Part shown: positions 26,402-34,638 of the stretch, piece by piece | How the letters are laid out: every line of letters starts with the position of its first letter | Position numbering within the stretch: the first letter of the stretch is position 1 | NCBI GenBank assembly: GCA_050248715.1 | Contig: JBFWRV010000014.1 | Location: 1-64,000 of the forward strand | From: AWTP1-13 sp050248715 | Lineage (GTDB): Bacteria; Pseudomonadota; Alphaproteobacteria; Rhizobiales; Hyphomicrobiaceae | Direction: 5' to 3' | DNA length: 64,000 nucleotides | Notes under the pieces: generated by a model | Database searches by the model: none | Told to the model about the DNA's origin: nothing | Seen by the model: only the letters and a program-made list of their open reading frames with translations | Made by a program: the position numbers and the translations under genes

Positions 26402-28207
26402 ATGCAACGGGCAGCTTCGCGCACCAGCGCGCTCGACCTCGCGGTCATCGGCAACTGTCGAACGGCCGCCCTGCTCGACGCGGCCGGGCGCATTCCCTGG
26501 TGGTGCTTTCCTCGCTTCGACTCCGACCCCGTGTTCTCCCGCCTCCTGGCGGACGACGAGGAGAAGGGCTTCTGCGACGTGGTGATGGAGGGCACCACCC
26601 ACTCGAGCGCGGAATATGTCCGCAACACCGCCATCGTCGTCACCACCATCGAGGACGACAAGGGCAACGCCCTGCAGATCACCGACTTCGTGCCGCGCTT
26701 CAGGCGCTTCGAGCGCATCTTCAATCCGCCGCAGATCTTCCGCCGCATCGAGCCCCTGACGGGCCTGCCGCGGATCCGCATCAGGGTGCGGCCGACGTTC
26801 AATTACGGCGGACCGATCGTCTCGCGCGCCATCGGCTCCAACCACATCCGCTATTTCGGCGGTACGGAGGCGCTGCGGATGACCACGGACGGCGCGCTTT
26901 CCTATATCGCGCAGGAGATTCCGTTCGCGCTGATCAGGCCAATGACGATGATCCTGGGGCCCGACGAGCCTTTCGAGGCGTCCATCCCCACGGCTTCCCG
27001 CGAGTTCCTGGAGCGTACCAAGGACTACTGGCTCGACTGGGTACGATCACTGGCTGTTCCGCTCGAGTTCCAGGCAGCAATCATCCGCGCCGCGATCACG
27101 CTCAAGCTGTGCAGCTTCGAGGAGACGGGGGCGATCGTCGCCGCTCACACCACCTCGATCCCCGAGGCGCCGGGCACCCAGCGCAACTGGGACTACCGTT
27201 ACTGCTGGCTGCGGGACGCCTTCTTCGTCATCAAGGCGCTCAATCGCCTGGGCGCGACGCGCACGATGGAAGACTACATCCACTACATCACCAACATCGC
27301 CATCGATGCCGACAGGCCGCTGTCGCCCGTCTATGGCATCATTTCGGCCGAGCCGTTGGAGGAACGCAACGCGTCGGACCTGAAGGGCTTTCAGGGGCTG
27401 GGACCCGTGCGCATCGGCAACCAGGCGGCCGAGCAGCTGCAGCACGACGCCTACGGCAGCGTGATCCTGGGTGCGGCGCAGATGTTCATCGATGAGCGGC
27501 TGCCGCGCATGGGCGATGCCGACCTGTTCCGCCGCCTCGAGCCGCTCGGCACGCAGGCGCTGCGCTTCGCCATGGAGCCCGACGCGGGGCCATGGGAGTA
27601 TCGCGGTCGCCAGCGCGTGCACACGCATTCCGCGACTATGTGCTGGGTGGCGTGCGATCGGTTGGCCCGCATCGCCCCGCGCGTCGGCCTCGTCGACCGC
27701 GCCGCCCACTGGCGCTACCGTGCCGATTCGCTGGCGAGCGAGATTCTAAAGCGCGCCTGGAGCAGCCGGCTCGGGGCCATCGCAGGCGCGCTCGATCATC
27801 ACGAGCTCGATGCCAGCGTGCTGCTGCTGCCGGAACTCGGCCTGATGCCGGCGAGCGACGAGAGGTTCGTCAAGACGTGCGAGCTGATCGGCAGGGAGCT
27901 CAATCGCAACGGCTTTGTCATGCGCTACACCGCCGAGGACGATTTCGGCATGCCCGAGACGGCGTTTCTCGTGTGCCAGTTCTGGTACATCGATGCGCTG
28001 GCCGCGCTGGGCCGCAAGGCGGAGGCGCGCGAGATGTTCGCCGACCTTCTGGCGCGCCGGAACAGCTTCGGCCTTCTCTCGGAGGACATTCATCCCACCA
28101 CCGGCGAGCTGTGGGGCAACCTGCCCCAGACCTATTCAATGGCCGGAATAATCAACTCCGGGCGCATACTCTCGCGCAGCTGGCAGGAAGCGTGGGCCCA
28201 GCCCTGA
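26402..28207 (+). CDS. Glycoside hydrolase family 15 protein (trehalase/glucoamylase type)
   Basis: This is a 601-residue cytoplasmic protein from the ATG at 26402, which has TGGAGG ten bases upstream; the frame opens at 26378. The N-terminal beta-sandwich (LDLAVIGNCRTAALLDAAGRIPWWCFPRFDSDPVFSRLL) is typical of bacterial GH15. The (alpha/alpha)6 barrel shows TQRNWDYRYCWLRDAFF and, late, AEDDFGMPETAFLVCQFWYIDAL, which contain the acid and base glutamate regions. Bacterial GH15 members include trehalases and glucoamylases. The next gene encodes trehalose-6-phosphate synthase, so trehalose is the most likely substrate. It is separated from otsA by 146 bases holding an EcfG-type promoter, so the two need not share control. 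Confidence 0.88.
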   Translation: MQRAASRTSALDLAVIGNCRTAALLDAAGRIPWWCFPRFDSDPVFSRLLADDEEKGFCDVVMEGTTHSSAEYVRNTAIVVTTIEDDKGNALQITDFVPRFRRFERIFNPPQIFRRIEPLTGLPRIRIRVRPTFNYGGPIVSRAIGSNHIRYFGGTEALRMTTDGALSYIAQEIPFALIRPMTMILGPDEPFEASIPTASREFLERTKDYWLDWVRSLAVPLEFQAAIIRAAITLKLCSFEETGAIVAAHTTSIPEAPGTQRNWDYRYCWLRDAFFVIKALNRLGATRTMEDYIHYITNIAIDADRPLSPVYGIISAEPLEERNASDLKGFQGLGPVRIGNQAAEQLQHDAYGSVILGAAQMFIDERLPRMGDADLFRRLEPLGTQALRFAMEPDAGPWEYRGRQRVHTHSATMCWVACDRLARIAPRVGLVDRAAHWRYRADSLASEILKRAWSSRLGAIAGALDHHELDASVLLLPELGLMPASDERFVKTCELIGRELNRNGFVMRYTAEDDFGMPETAFLVCQFWYIDALAALGRKAEAREMFADLLARRNSFGLLSEDIHPTTGELWGNLPQTYSMAGIINSGRILSRSWQEAWAQP

Positions 28208-28242
28208 CCGGCCAGGGCGGTCGGAATGCTCGGCATCCAGCT

Positions 28243-28268
28243 GGAACTTTACCGCGCCGCCGATCGTT
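28243..28268 (+). promoter_or_regulatory. EcfG-type promoter upstream of otsA (GGAAC-N17-CGTT)
   Basis: GGAAC at 28243-28247 and CGTT at 28265-28268 are 17 bases apart, matching the sigma-EcfG general-stress consensus GGAAC-N16/17-CGTT. It lies 86 bases before the otsA start. Confidence 0.8.
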
Positions 28269-28353
28269 TTGCTTTTGGACACCGCGCCCGGGCAGGGCAA
28301 AACCCGCTTTTGTGCATGGAAATTAGACCACCGATTGATGGAGGGGCGACGGC

Positions 28354-29805
28354 TTGAGCAGGGTCGTCTTGGTATCCAACAGGGTTATCGACCTGCGGCA
28401 GGCGCCGCAGGCGGGGGGTGTTGCCGTGGCACTCGCGGACATGGTGCGCTCACGCAACGCCACATGGTTCGGGTGGAGCGGCGAGATCAAGCCGCTTGAG
28501 GAGATGGCGGTCAAGCGCAGCGGCCGCATCGCTACCGTGCCGCTGACGGAGAGCGACCATCAAGGCTATTATCTCGGCTACGCCAACTCGGTGTTGTGGC
28601 CGGTCCTGCACAACCGGCTCGACCTTGCCCAGTTCGAGGCCGGCTTCTTCGAGAGCTATCTCGACGTCAATCGGCGTCTTGCGGCCTTGCTGCTGCCGCT
28701 TCTGCGCGATGACGACGTCATCTGGGTGCACGACTATCACCTGATCCCGTTCGCCGCCGAACTTAGGAAGCTCGGGGTCAGGAGCCCGATCGGCTTTTTT
28801 CTGCACATTCCCTTCCCGCCCTGGCAGACCTTCATGGCGATCCCCGAGCATCAGGAGCTCGCGCGCATGCTCGCTGCCTTCGATCTGATCGGCTTGCAGA
28901 CGAAAGCGGACGTCGCAAATCTGCTTGCGTACCTTACAAGCGGCGTCTACGGGCGCATTGTGCCGGACGGCCGCGTGCGCGTGCTCAACCGTCTGGTCTC
29001 CGTAGCGAGCTTCCCGATCGGGATCGACCTTGAATATTTCGCCGGCGCCGATCGCGAAGCGGGCCTTGTGCAGGCGCGCGGATCGGTGCAGCGCATCATT
29101 GGCATCGATCGGCTCGACTACACCAAGGGCCTGCCGCAGAAGTTCAAGGCGTTCGGGCGCTTCCTTGAGAAGTCGGCGGAGTATCGGCGCCAGGTGGTTC
29201 TGACGCAAATCGCCCCACCCACGCGCGAGAGCGTGGAAGCCTATTCGGACATCCGCCACGAGCTCGAGATGCTGGCGGGGTCCATCAATGGCAGCTTCGG
29301 CGAGCTCGACTGGGTGCCCATTCACTATATCCACCGCGCCACCCCCCGGCGCCGGCTGCCCGGTATCTATCGCTCGTCCCGGATTTGCCTGGTTACACCG
29401 CTGCGGGACGGCATGAACCTGGTTGCCAAGGAGTATGTCGCCGCGCAGGATGCGGAGGATCCCGGCGTGCTGATCCTCTCGCAGTTCGCCGGCGCAGCCG
29501 AGGAACTGGGCGACGCCCTGATCGTCAATCCCTACAACATCGAGGAGACTGCCGATGTTATCCGCGTTGCACTGGAGATGAGCAGGGACGAGCGCCGCCG
29601 GCGTCACGCCGCGCTCCTCGCCACGCTGCGCCGCCACGATGTCTCGACCTGGTGCAGCTCCTTCCTGTCGCGCCTCGAGCGGGCGCGGGTTTCGGGGGGA
29701 CCTTCCGGCCAGGAGACGCCCGAGCCCATTCGCGAAGCGCTCGAACGGTTGCGGGAGGTGACGATGGAGGCCCCCAGCAAGCCGCGGCGCATCTTGCACA
29801 ACTAG
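28354..29805 (+). CDS. otsA: Alpha,alpha-trehalose-phosphate synthase (GT20)
   Basis: The 483-residue GT-B glycosyltransferase makes trehalose-6-phosphate from UDP-glucose and glucose-6-phosphate. Family signatures are VVLVSNRV and QAGGVAVALADM at the N-terminus, TWFGWSGE, VHDYHLIPFAAELRK, IGFFLHIPFPPWQ, IDRLDYTKGLPQKFKAFGRFLE and TPLRDGMNLVAKEYVAAQ. The start is TTG at 28354, seven bases after GGAGGGG; no ATG fits. A stress-type promoter lies upstream. No otsB phosphatase gene is nearby. A glucosylglycerol-phosphate synthase is the main alternative in this family, but the close similarity to OtsA segments favours trehalose. Confidence 0.93.
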   Translation: MSRVVLVSNRVIDLRQAPQAGGVAVALADMVRSRNATWFGWSGEIKPLEEMAVKRSGRIATVPLTESDHQGYYLGYANSVLWPVLHNRLDLAQFEAGFFESYLDVNRRLAALLLPLLRDDDVIWVHDYHLIPFAAELRKLGVRSPIGFFLHIPFPPWQTFMAIPEHQELARMLAAFDLIGLQTKADVANLLAYLTSGVYGRIVPDGRVRVLNRLVSVASFPIGIDLEYFAGADREAGLVQARGSVQRIIGIDRLDYTKGLPQKFKAFGRFLEKSAEYRRQVVLTQIAPPTRESVEAYSDIRHELEMLAGSINGSFGELDWVPIHYIHRATPRRRLPGIYRSSRICLVTPLRDGMNLVAKEYVAAQDAEDPGVLILSQFAGAAEELGDALIVNPYNIEETADVIRVALEMSRDERRRRHAALLATLRRHDVSTWCSSFLSRLERARVSGGPSGQETPEPIREALERLREVTMEAPSKPRRILHN

Positions 29806-29816
29806 CCCGCAGTGCG

Positions 29817-30677
29817 ATGAGGTCCCGCAGCGGGCATAAAGGCCGTTCGGTCGGCGCGACGATGGCAGCCGGCGGGGAGCGCCGGACCAATGGCTCCCAT
29901 CGCCGCACGGTGGCACGCGGCGCACCATTTACCCTTGGCGTGGACGTTGGCGGATCGAGGATCAAGGCGTCGGTGCTTGACCGTGACGGCGCTCTGCTCG
30001 TCAACCAGATCGGCACAGCAACGCCGATGCCGGCCAAGCCTCAGGCCGTGCTCGATGTGATCGCCGGCCTGGCAGCCGGACTGCCGCCCTTCGATCGCAT
30101 CTCCGTGGGATTTCCCGGCGTCGTGAAGGGCGCCAGGGTGATGACCGCACCCAACCTCGGGACCGATTATTGGGCCGATTTCCGGTTGATCGAGGCGCTT
30201 TCGCAACGCCTCTCGGCGCCGGTGCGCATGCTCAACGACGCGGCCGTGCAGGGCCTGGGCGTCGTCGAAGGTCCTGGGCTCGAATGCGTGCTCACGCTCG
30301 GCACCGGCGTGGGCTGCGCGCTGTTCCGCGACCGCAGGCTCCTGCTGCATCTGGAGTTCGGTCAGATGATGCGCGGCAAGGGCCAGAACTACGACGCCTA
30401 TGTCGGTCAGCAGGCGCTGGTCGCGAAAGGCGTAGAGCGATGGAACCGCCGCGTACGCAGGACCATAGATACGGTGACAGGGCTCACGAGCTGTGATCGG
30501 CTCTATATCGGTGGCGGCAACGCGCGCAAACTCGCGTTCGCGCTGCCGGCGCACGTGCGCGTGACCAGCAACATCGCCGGCATCACTGGCGGTGTGCGGC
30601 TCTGGGAGCCGGAAATGGACGAATACTTCCGCGACGAGCCGATGGCGCAGGTGCGCGTGCCGGAGCAGAGAAGATGA
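29817..30677 (+). CDS. ROK/polyphosphate glucokinase-like sugar kinase
   Basis: The 286-residue protein of the ASKHA fold has LGVDVGGSRIKASVLD (phosphate-1 loop), ISVGFPGVV, LNDAAVQGLGVV and TLGTGVGCALF, then LYIGGGNARKL. It lacks the ROK zinc-cysteine motif, as polyphosphate glucokinases do. It would phosphorylate glucose, for instance that released by the GH15 enzyme. The start is uncertain: ATG at 29817 lies 11 bases after the otsA stop (re-initiation), while ATG at 29862 would remove a very basic leader. It overlaps the next kinase gene by four bases (ATGA). Confidence 0.82.
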   Translation: MRSRSGHKGRSVGATMAAGGERRTNGSHRRTVARGAPFTLGVDVGGSRIKASVLDRDGALLVNQIGTATPMPAKPQAVLDVIAGLAAGLPPFDRISVGFPGVVKGARVMTAPNLGTDYWADFRLIEALSQRLSAPVRMLNDAAVQGLGVVEGPGLECVLTLGTGVGCALFRDRRLLLHLEFGQMMRGKGQNYDAYVGQQALVAKGVERWNRRVRRTIDTVTGLTSCDRLYIGGGNARKLAFALPAHVRVTSNIAGITGGVRLWEPEMDEYFRDEPMAQVRVPEQRR

Positions 30678-31771
30678 AGGTCCTTACCGTCGGCGGTGCC
30701 ATGATCGATACGATCGCCATCATTGCCAGTGATCGCATCGAGCGCATGACCATGCGCAATGCGGAAAGCTCGTTCCTGCTGCTGGAGGAGGGGCGCAAGA
30801 CCGAGGCGCTCGATGTCTCGACGCACGTCGGCGGCGGTGCCGTCAATGCCGCGGTGGCGATGGCGCGGCTGGGCCTCGATGTCGCGACGCTGGTCAAGCT
30901 CGGCAAGGATGCGCGCGCGGAGACTGTCCTCGCCGGGCTGATGCAGGAGGGCGTGTCGGCGCGGTGGGCGATGCGTGACGGGCGTGCCCCCACAGGGGCG
31001 TCGGTGCTCGTGTCATCGCATGATCGCAACGCCGCCATCTTCACCTTTCGCGGCGCCAACACGCTGCTGGAGGAAGCGGACCTGCGCGAGGAGGCCTTTG
31101 CGGTCGACCTCGTCTACATCTCCTCGCTGAGCAACGAGTCGGCAGATGCCTTCCCGGCCATCGTGAGGCGCGCCAAGGCGAACCGCGCTGTAGTCGCGAC
31201 CAATCCGCGCGTGCGCCAGCTGTCCTCGCGCGCAGGCGCCTTCCAGGAGAGCTTGGCCCTGATCGACATTCTCGCCGTCAACAGCTCCGAGGCCGACGTG
31301 CTGGTCCCGAGCCTTGTCGCGCGCTTCGGCGAGGGCGGCCATGCGCTGGGCTTCGCCCAGGGCGAGGAGGCGCCGCGGCTCGCCCTGCGGGGGCTCGCGA
31401 GCGGTGGGCACGAGATGAGTCTGGCCGGGTTCTTCGCTGCGGTATCCCGGCTCGGGCCCCGTTATGTGGTGGTGACCGATGGCCGGTACGGTGCCTGGCT
31501 CGCCTGCAATGATGCGATTCACCATTGCCCCGTTCCGCCGACGGATGTTGCGGGTACGGCTGGCGCCGGCGATGCCTTCAACGCCACCTTTGCCAGCTAT
31601 GTCGCACTGGGCAGGCCGCCGGCCGAGGCGTTGCGGGCGGCCGCGCTCAACGCAGCTTCCGTCGTCGGCCATATTGACACGCAGACGGGGTTGCTGGCCC
31701 GCGACGCGCTCGATGCTCGGCTGGCCGAAACCAGGGACACGCTGAGCGTGCGCACGTGGCCGGCGCCCTAG
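30674..31771 (+). CDS. PfkB family carbohydrate kinase
   Basis: The 365-residue ribokinase-fold protein has the first PfkB signature GGGAVNAAVAMARLGLDVATLVKLGKD (about residues 53-79) and the second, DVAGTAGAGDAFNATFASYVALG with the catalytic Asp of GAGDAF, near residue 300. The substrate cannot be assigned. It follows the ROK kinase in ATGA overlap and probably shares the otsA transcript. It carries an insert (about residues 220-250, FGEGGHALGFAQGEEAPRLALRGLASGGHEMS) that lengthens it relative to typical 300-330 residue relatives. Confidence 0.88.
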   Translation: MKVLTVGGAMIDTIAIIASDRIERMTMRNAESSFLLLEEGRKTEALDVSTHVGGGAVNAAVAMARLGLDVATLVKLGKDARAETVLAGLMQEGVSARWAMRDGRAPTGASVLVSSHDRNAAIFTFRGANTLLEEADLREEAFAVDLVYISSLSNESADAFPAIVRRAKANRAVVATNPRVRQLSSRAGAFQESLALIDILAVNSSEADVLVPSLVARFGEGGHALGFAQGEEAPRLALRGLASGGHEMSLAGFFAAVSRLGPRYVVVTDGRYGAWLACNDAIHHCPVPPTDVAGTAGAGDAFNATFASYVALGRPPAEALRAAALNAASVVGHIDTQTGLLARDALDARLAETRDTLSVRTWPAP

Positions 31772-31795
31772 GGTGCCGATAGCAGCATCCGACAT

Positions 31796-31820
31796 GGAAC
31801 CAATACCTATCCTCCACGTT
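31796..31820 (+). promoter_or_regulatory. EcfG-type promoter upstream of phyR (GGAAC-N16-CGTT)
   Basis: GGAAC at 31796-31800 and CGTT at 31817-31820 with a 16-base spacer are a perfect sigma-EcfG promoter, 45 bases before the phyR start. This implies positive feedback of the general stress response on its own regulator. Confidence 0.88.
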
Positions 31821-31864
31821 GACGGCGTGGCGAGACGGCCGTTCGCGAAGCACAGGAGGGGACA

Positions 31865-32680
31865 ATGTCGGTTTCGGAACAGATTGCGGCGCATTTGCCG
31901 CGGCTGAGACGCTTCGCGCGCGCGGTGGCCGGTAGCCAGAAGAGCGGAGACGCCTACGTTGTCTCCACGCTGGAGGCGATCCTCGTCGATCCGTCGGTGT
32001 TTCCCGCCGATCTTCCGCCGCGGGTCGCATTGTTCCGCACGTTCCTGAAGATCATGAACTCCGTCAAGGTAAACCGGAAGGCCGACACAGAGGCGCCCCC
32101 GGACCTCGCCGCGGCGAGCCGCAATCTCGGCGTGCTCGCGCCGAAGGCGCGCCAGGCGTTCCTGCTCGTGGCAGCGGAGGAATTCGGCCCGCAGGATGCG
32201 GCCGCGGCGCTCGACGTGGATGCGGCCGAGCTGGAGCGGCTGGTCGACGAAGCCGGTCGTGCGATTGCCCAGCAGATCGCCACTAAGGTGGTGATCATCG
32301 AGGACGAGCCCCTTATCGCGCTGCAGCTGGAGATACTGGTGAAGGAGCTCGGCCACAAGGTCGCGGGCATCGCGCGGACCAAGCAGCAGGCGGTCGAGAT
32401 GGTCGACCGCGAGCGGCCGGGCCTGGTGCTTGCGGACGTCCGCCTGGCCGACGGCAGTTCGGGGCTCGCGGCGGTCAACGAGATCCTTGGCAGCTTTTCG
32501 GTGCCGGTGATCTTCGTCACCGCCTACCCCGAGCGGCTTCTGACCGGTACCCGACCCGAGCCGACCTTCCTGATCACCAAGCCCTTCCGGCCCGAGCACG
32601 TGAAGGCGGTGATCAGCCAGGCGCTGTTCTTCGACGTCCGCGGGCGGCCCGAGACGCCGCGGCTAGCCACCACGGCTTGA
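31865..32680 (+). CDS. phyR: General stress response regulator PhyR
   Basis: The 271-residue protein pairs an N-terminal sigma-factor-like domain (residues about 1-125, with SEQIAAHLPRLRRFARAVAG and VLAPKARQAFLLVAAEEFGPQDAAAALDV) with a C-terminal receiver (VVIIEDEPLIALQLEILVKELGHKVAGIA). The phospho-acceptor is D191 in VLADVRLADGSSG. Phosphorylated PhyR sequesters the anti-sigma factor NepR, freeing EcfG. The nepR and ecfG genes, often adjacent, are not seen here. A perfect EcfG-type promoter precedes the gene, and an AGGAGGGG ribosome site lies just before the ATG. The HWE kinase 420 bases downstream on the other strand is a candidate upstream kinase. Confidence 0.96.
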   Translation: MSVSEQIAAHLPRLRRFARAVAGSQKSGDAYVVSTLEAILVDPSVFPADLPPRVALFRTFLKIMNSVKVNRKADTEAPPDLAAASRNLGVLAPKARQAFLLVAAEEFGPQDAAAALDVDAAELERLVDEAGRAIAQQIATKVVIIEDEPLIALQLEILVKELGHKVAGIARTKQQAVEMVDRERPGLVLADVRLADGSSGLAAVNEILGSFSVPVIFVTAYPERLLTGTRPEPTFLITKPFRPEHVKAVISQALFFDVRGRPETPRLATTA

Positions 32681-32856
32681 GCCTCCATGTAGCTGCGCCG
32701 CCGGGTCCGGACAGCCGGCGCCGCGCGTGTCCGGCTCAGATCAGCGGATAGCCCGCGCTTTCCTCTCCAATCGCGCATCGCATCGCCGTCGAAGGTGTGC
32801 CCGCGCAGCTGCGCGGGCGGCCTTCTTCCGGCGTCGGATTGAGCCAGGGCGAAGCC

Positions 32857-32881
32857 GGAACTCCGCTCCGCCCTGGACGTT
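32857..32881 (+). promoter_or_regulatory. EcfG-type promoter upstream of the 27-residue membrane protein (GGAAC-N16-CGTT)
   Basis: GGAAC at 32857-32861 and CGTT at 32878-32881 have a 16-base spacer, 40 bases before the small ORF. The match to the stress consensus is exact. Confidence 0.8.
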
Positions 32882-32920
32882 GTCCGGCCAGGAAAACAAC
32901 AATCGACAGGAGAGATGAGC

Positions 32921-33004
32921 ATGGGCCGCGGACTTCTTCTCTGGGTGATCGGCATTCCTCTTCCGGTGATCCTGCTTCTCTATTTCCTCGGCTATCTGCA
33001 CTGA
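32921..33004 (+). CDS. 27-residue single-helix membrane protein, stress-linked
   Basis: The peptide MGRGLLLWVIGIPLPVILLL continues YFLGYLH. It is one hydrophobic helix after a short basic start and should sit in the inner membrane. AGGAG lies eight bases before the ATG at 32921 (a second ATG at 32915 is too close to it). A perfect EcfG-type promoter lies 40 bases upstream, and a strong hairpin follows the stop. Similar tiny membrane proteins occur in Rhizobiales genomes as hypotheticals. The function is unknown; the neighbouring phyR and kinase genes suggest a stress role. Confidence 0.75.
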   Translation: MGRGLLLWVIGIPLPVILLLYFLGYLH

Positions 33005-33012
33005 GAAATTAA

Positions 33013-33046
33013 TCGGCCGCCTGAGCAACGCGTGCTCGGCGGCCGA
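33013..33046. terminator. Bidirectional hairpin terminator
   Basis: TCGGCCGCC-T-GAGCA pairs with TGCTCGGCGGCCGA around an ACGCG loop (one bulged T). On the minus strand it is followed by ATTAATTTCTC. It separates the small membrane protein (plus) from the histidine kinase (minus), which converge here. Confidence 0.65.
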
Positions 33047-33098
33047 GGCGTGCAACGATGATGGAGCCACCCAGGGGACCGCGATGACGCAGGCGCTC

Positions 33099-34505
33099 CT
33101 ACGCGCTACCGCTGATGGAGTCCAACGTTCCCGTGAGCTCATAGACCATGCCGGATTCCGCGAAGTTCATCTTCGGCGGGGCCTCGAAGTACTCGGCCAT
33201 CACCTTTTCCAGCACGGTGCTGCCGAAGCCCTTTTGGACCGGTTCCCTGACGGGCGGTCCGCCTTGCTCCTGCCAGCGGAAGGTAAAGTGCTGATGACCG
33301 TTGGGCTGCGCCACAGTCCAGCTGATGCGCACCCTGCCCGACAGGTTGGAAAGCGCACCGTGCTTCACGGCATTGGTGGCAAGCTCGTGCACGGCGAGCG
33401 CAAAATTCTGCGCAACCTGCGAGGTGAGAATGAGGCTCGGTCCCTCGATCGTCACCCGCTCGCCGTAGGGGCTCATCTCCGTGCGCACGACCTCGCCGAT
33501 ATCGGCGCCGTTCCATTCCTTCTCGATCAGCATGACGTGTGCCTGCGCCAGCGAGCGCAGACGACTGAGAACGGAAGCTTGCGCGTCCTCCACCGTGCGC
33601 TTGCCGACGAAGCTTCGCGATACCACGGCGTGCACGACGGCAAACAGGTTCTTGGTGCGATGCTGCAGCTCGCTTGTCAGCAGCGCCTGGTGCGCCTCGG
33701 CCTGTTTGCGGGAGGTGATGTCGCGCGCGATCTTTGAGGCGCCGACAATGTTGCCCCAAGCGTCCTTGACCGGCGACGCACTGAGCGAGACCTGGAGGAG
33801 GCTTCCGTCCTTGCGTCTGCGAACCGTTTCATAGTGCTCGATGCGCTCACCGCGCCGCATGCGCTGGAGGATCCTCGGCTCCTCATCATGTCGATCCGGT
33901 GGAATGAGCATCATGATCGATTTGCCGATCGTCTCCTCGGCCAGGTAGCCGAACATGCGCTCGGCACTGCCGTTCCAGCTTGTGATGATGCCGTCCAGGT
34001 TCTTGCTGATGATGGCGTCCTCGGAGGATTCCACGATGGCTGCAAGCCGGTTCGCGGTATGCTCGGCGCGCTTTTGCTCAGAGGTGTCGACCAGCATATT
34101 GACTGCGCCGGTCAGATTGCCCGCGGAATCGAAGAGCGGCGTGGGATAGGGCTGGAAGGGCACGCGCGTGCCATCGGGCCGTTCCGCGATCGCTTCCTCT
34201 CCTCGAACCGCCTTGCCTGTGCGAAGCGCCTCCGCCATGGGACATTCGCCGTGCGGCATCGGCCTGCCGTCGGGATAGTAGAGCTTCCAGGACCCGCAAA
34301 ATTCGGTCGTCCCCAGCTCGGGCCGCCGACCCCAGAGCTCTGCGGCGGCGTTGTTGAAGAAGGTGATTCGCCCTGCCGCATCCGTCGTATAGACGGCTGC
34401 GGGAATGGTTTGCAGAATTTGCAGCAGGTGTTCGCCCGAGATAGCGCCCGCAAAGGGAAATGGGGGGCTGGACGAATCTGCCGCCCCGGCGGCTGCCTCA
34501 CTCAC
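33099..34505 (-). CDS. HWE-family sensor histidine kinase with two PAS domains
   Basis: The GTG start at 34505 has GGAGGGG directly upstream, giving 468 residues; the frame opens far earlier but that part overlaps pqqE. PAS-1 is around residues 25-135 (ILQTIPAAVYTTDAAGRITFFNNAAAELWG). PAS-2 is around 150-265 (IVESSEDAIISKNLDGIITSWNGSAERMFGY, ending ARDITSRKQAEAHQ). The HWE phospho-acceptor is H282 in SELQHRTKNLFAVVHAVV, then the N-box HELATNAVKHGALS and FRWQEQGGPP. There is no membrane helix, so it is a cytoplasmic sensor. Such kinases phosphorylate PhyR in several alphaproteobacteria. An EcfG-type promoter sits 73 bases upstream, placing it in the same regulon. Confidence 0.92.
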   Translation of the reverse strand: MSEAAAGAADSSSPPFPFAGAISGEHLLQILQTIPAAVYTTDAAGRITFFNNAAAELWGRRPELGTTEFCGSWKLYYPDGRPMPHGECPMAEALRTGKAVRGEEAIAERPDGTRVPFQPYPTPLFDSAGNLTGAVNMLVDTSEQKRAEHTANRLAAIVESSEDAIISKNLDGIITSWNGSAERMFGYLAEETIGKSIMMLIPPDRHDEEPRILQRMRRGERIEHYETVRRRKDGSLLQVSLSASPVKDAWGNIVGASKIARDITSRKQAEAHQALLTSELQHRTKNLFAVVHAVVSRSFVGKRTVEDAQASVLSRLRSLAQAHVMLIEKEWNGADIGEVVRTEMSPYGERVTIEGPSLILTSQVAQNFALAVHELATNAVKHGALSNLSGRVRISWTVAQPNGHQHFTFRWQEQGGPPVREPVQKGFGSTVLEKVMAEYFEAPPKMNFAESGMVYELTGTLDSISGSA

Positions 34506-34577
34506 GGGCCCCTCCACGTTAGTCTCCCCAGTGTACGGCGCAGATCCCACACAATAGCGCAAACCTAGGCTACCACT

Positions 34578-34603
34578 AACGCCGTAACCCCAGAAAATGT
34601 TCC
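34578..34603 (-). promoter_or_regulatory. EcfG-type promoter upstream of the HWE kinase (GGAAC-N17-CGTT)
   Basis: On the minus strand GGAAC (34603-34599) is followed after 17 bases by CGTT (34581-34578), 73 bases before the kinase GTG. Confidence 0.82.
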
Positions 34604-34638
34604 GGCGCCCGGCTCGACAGCTCCAGCCGACCCCTTGC

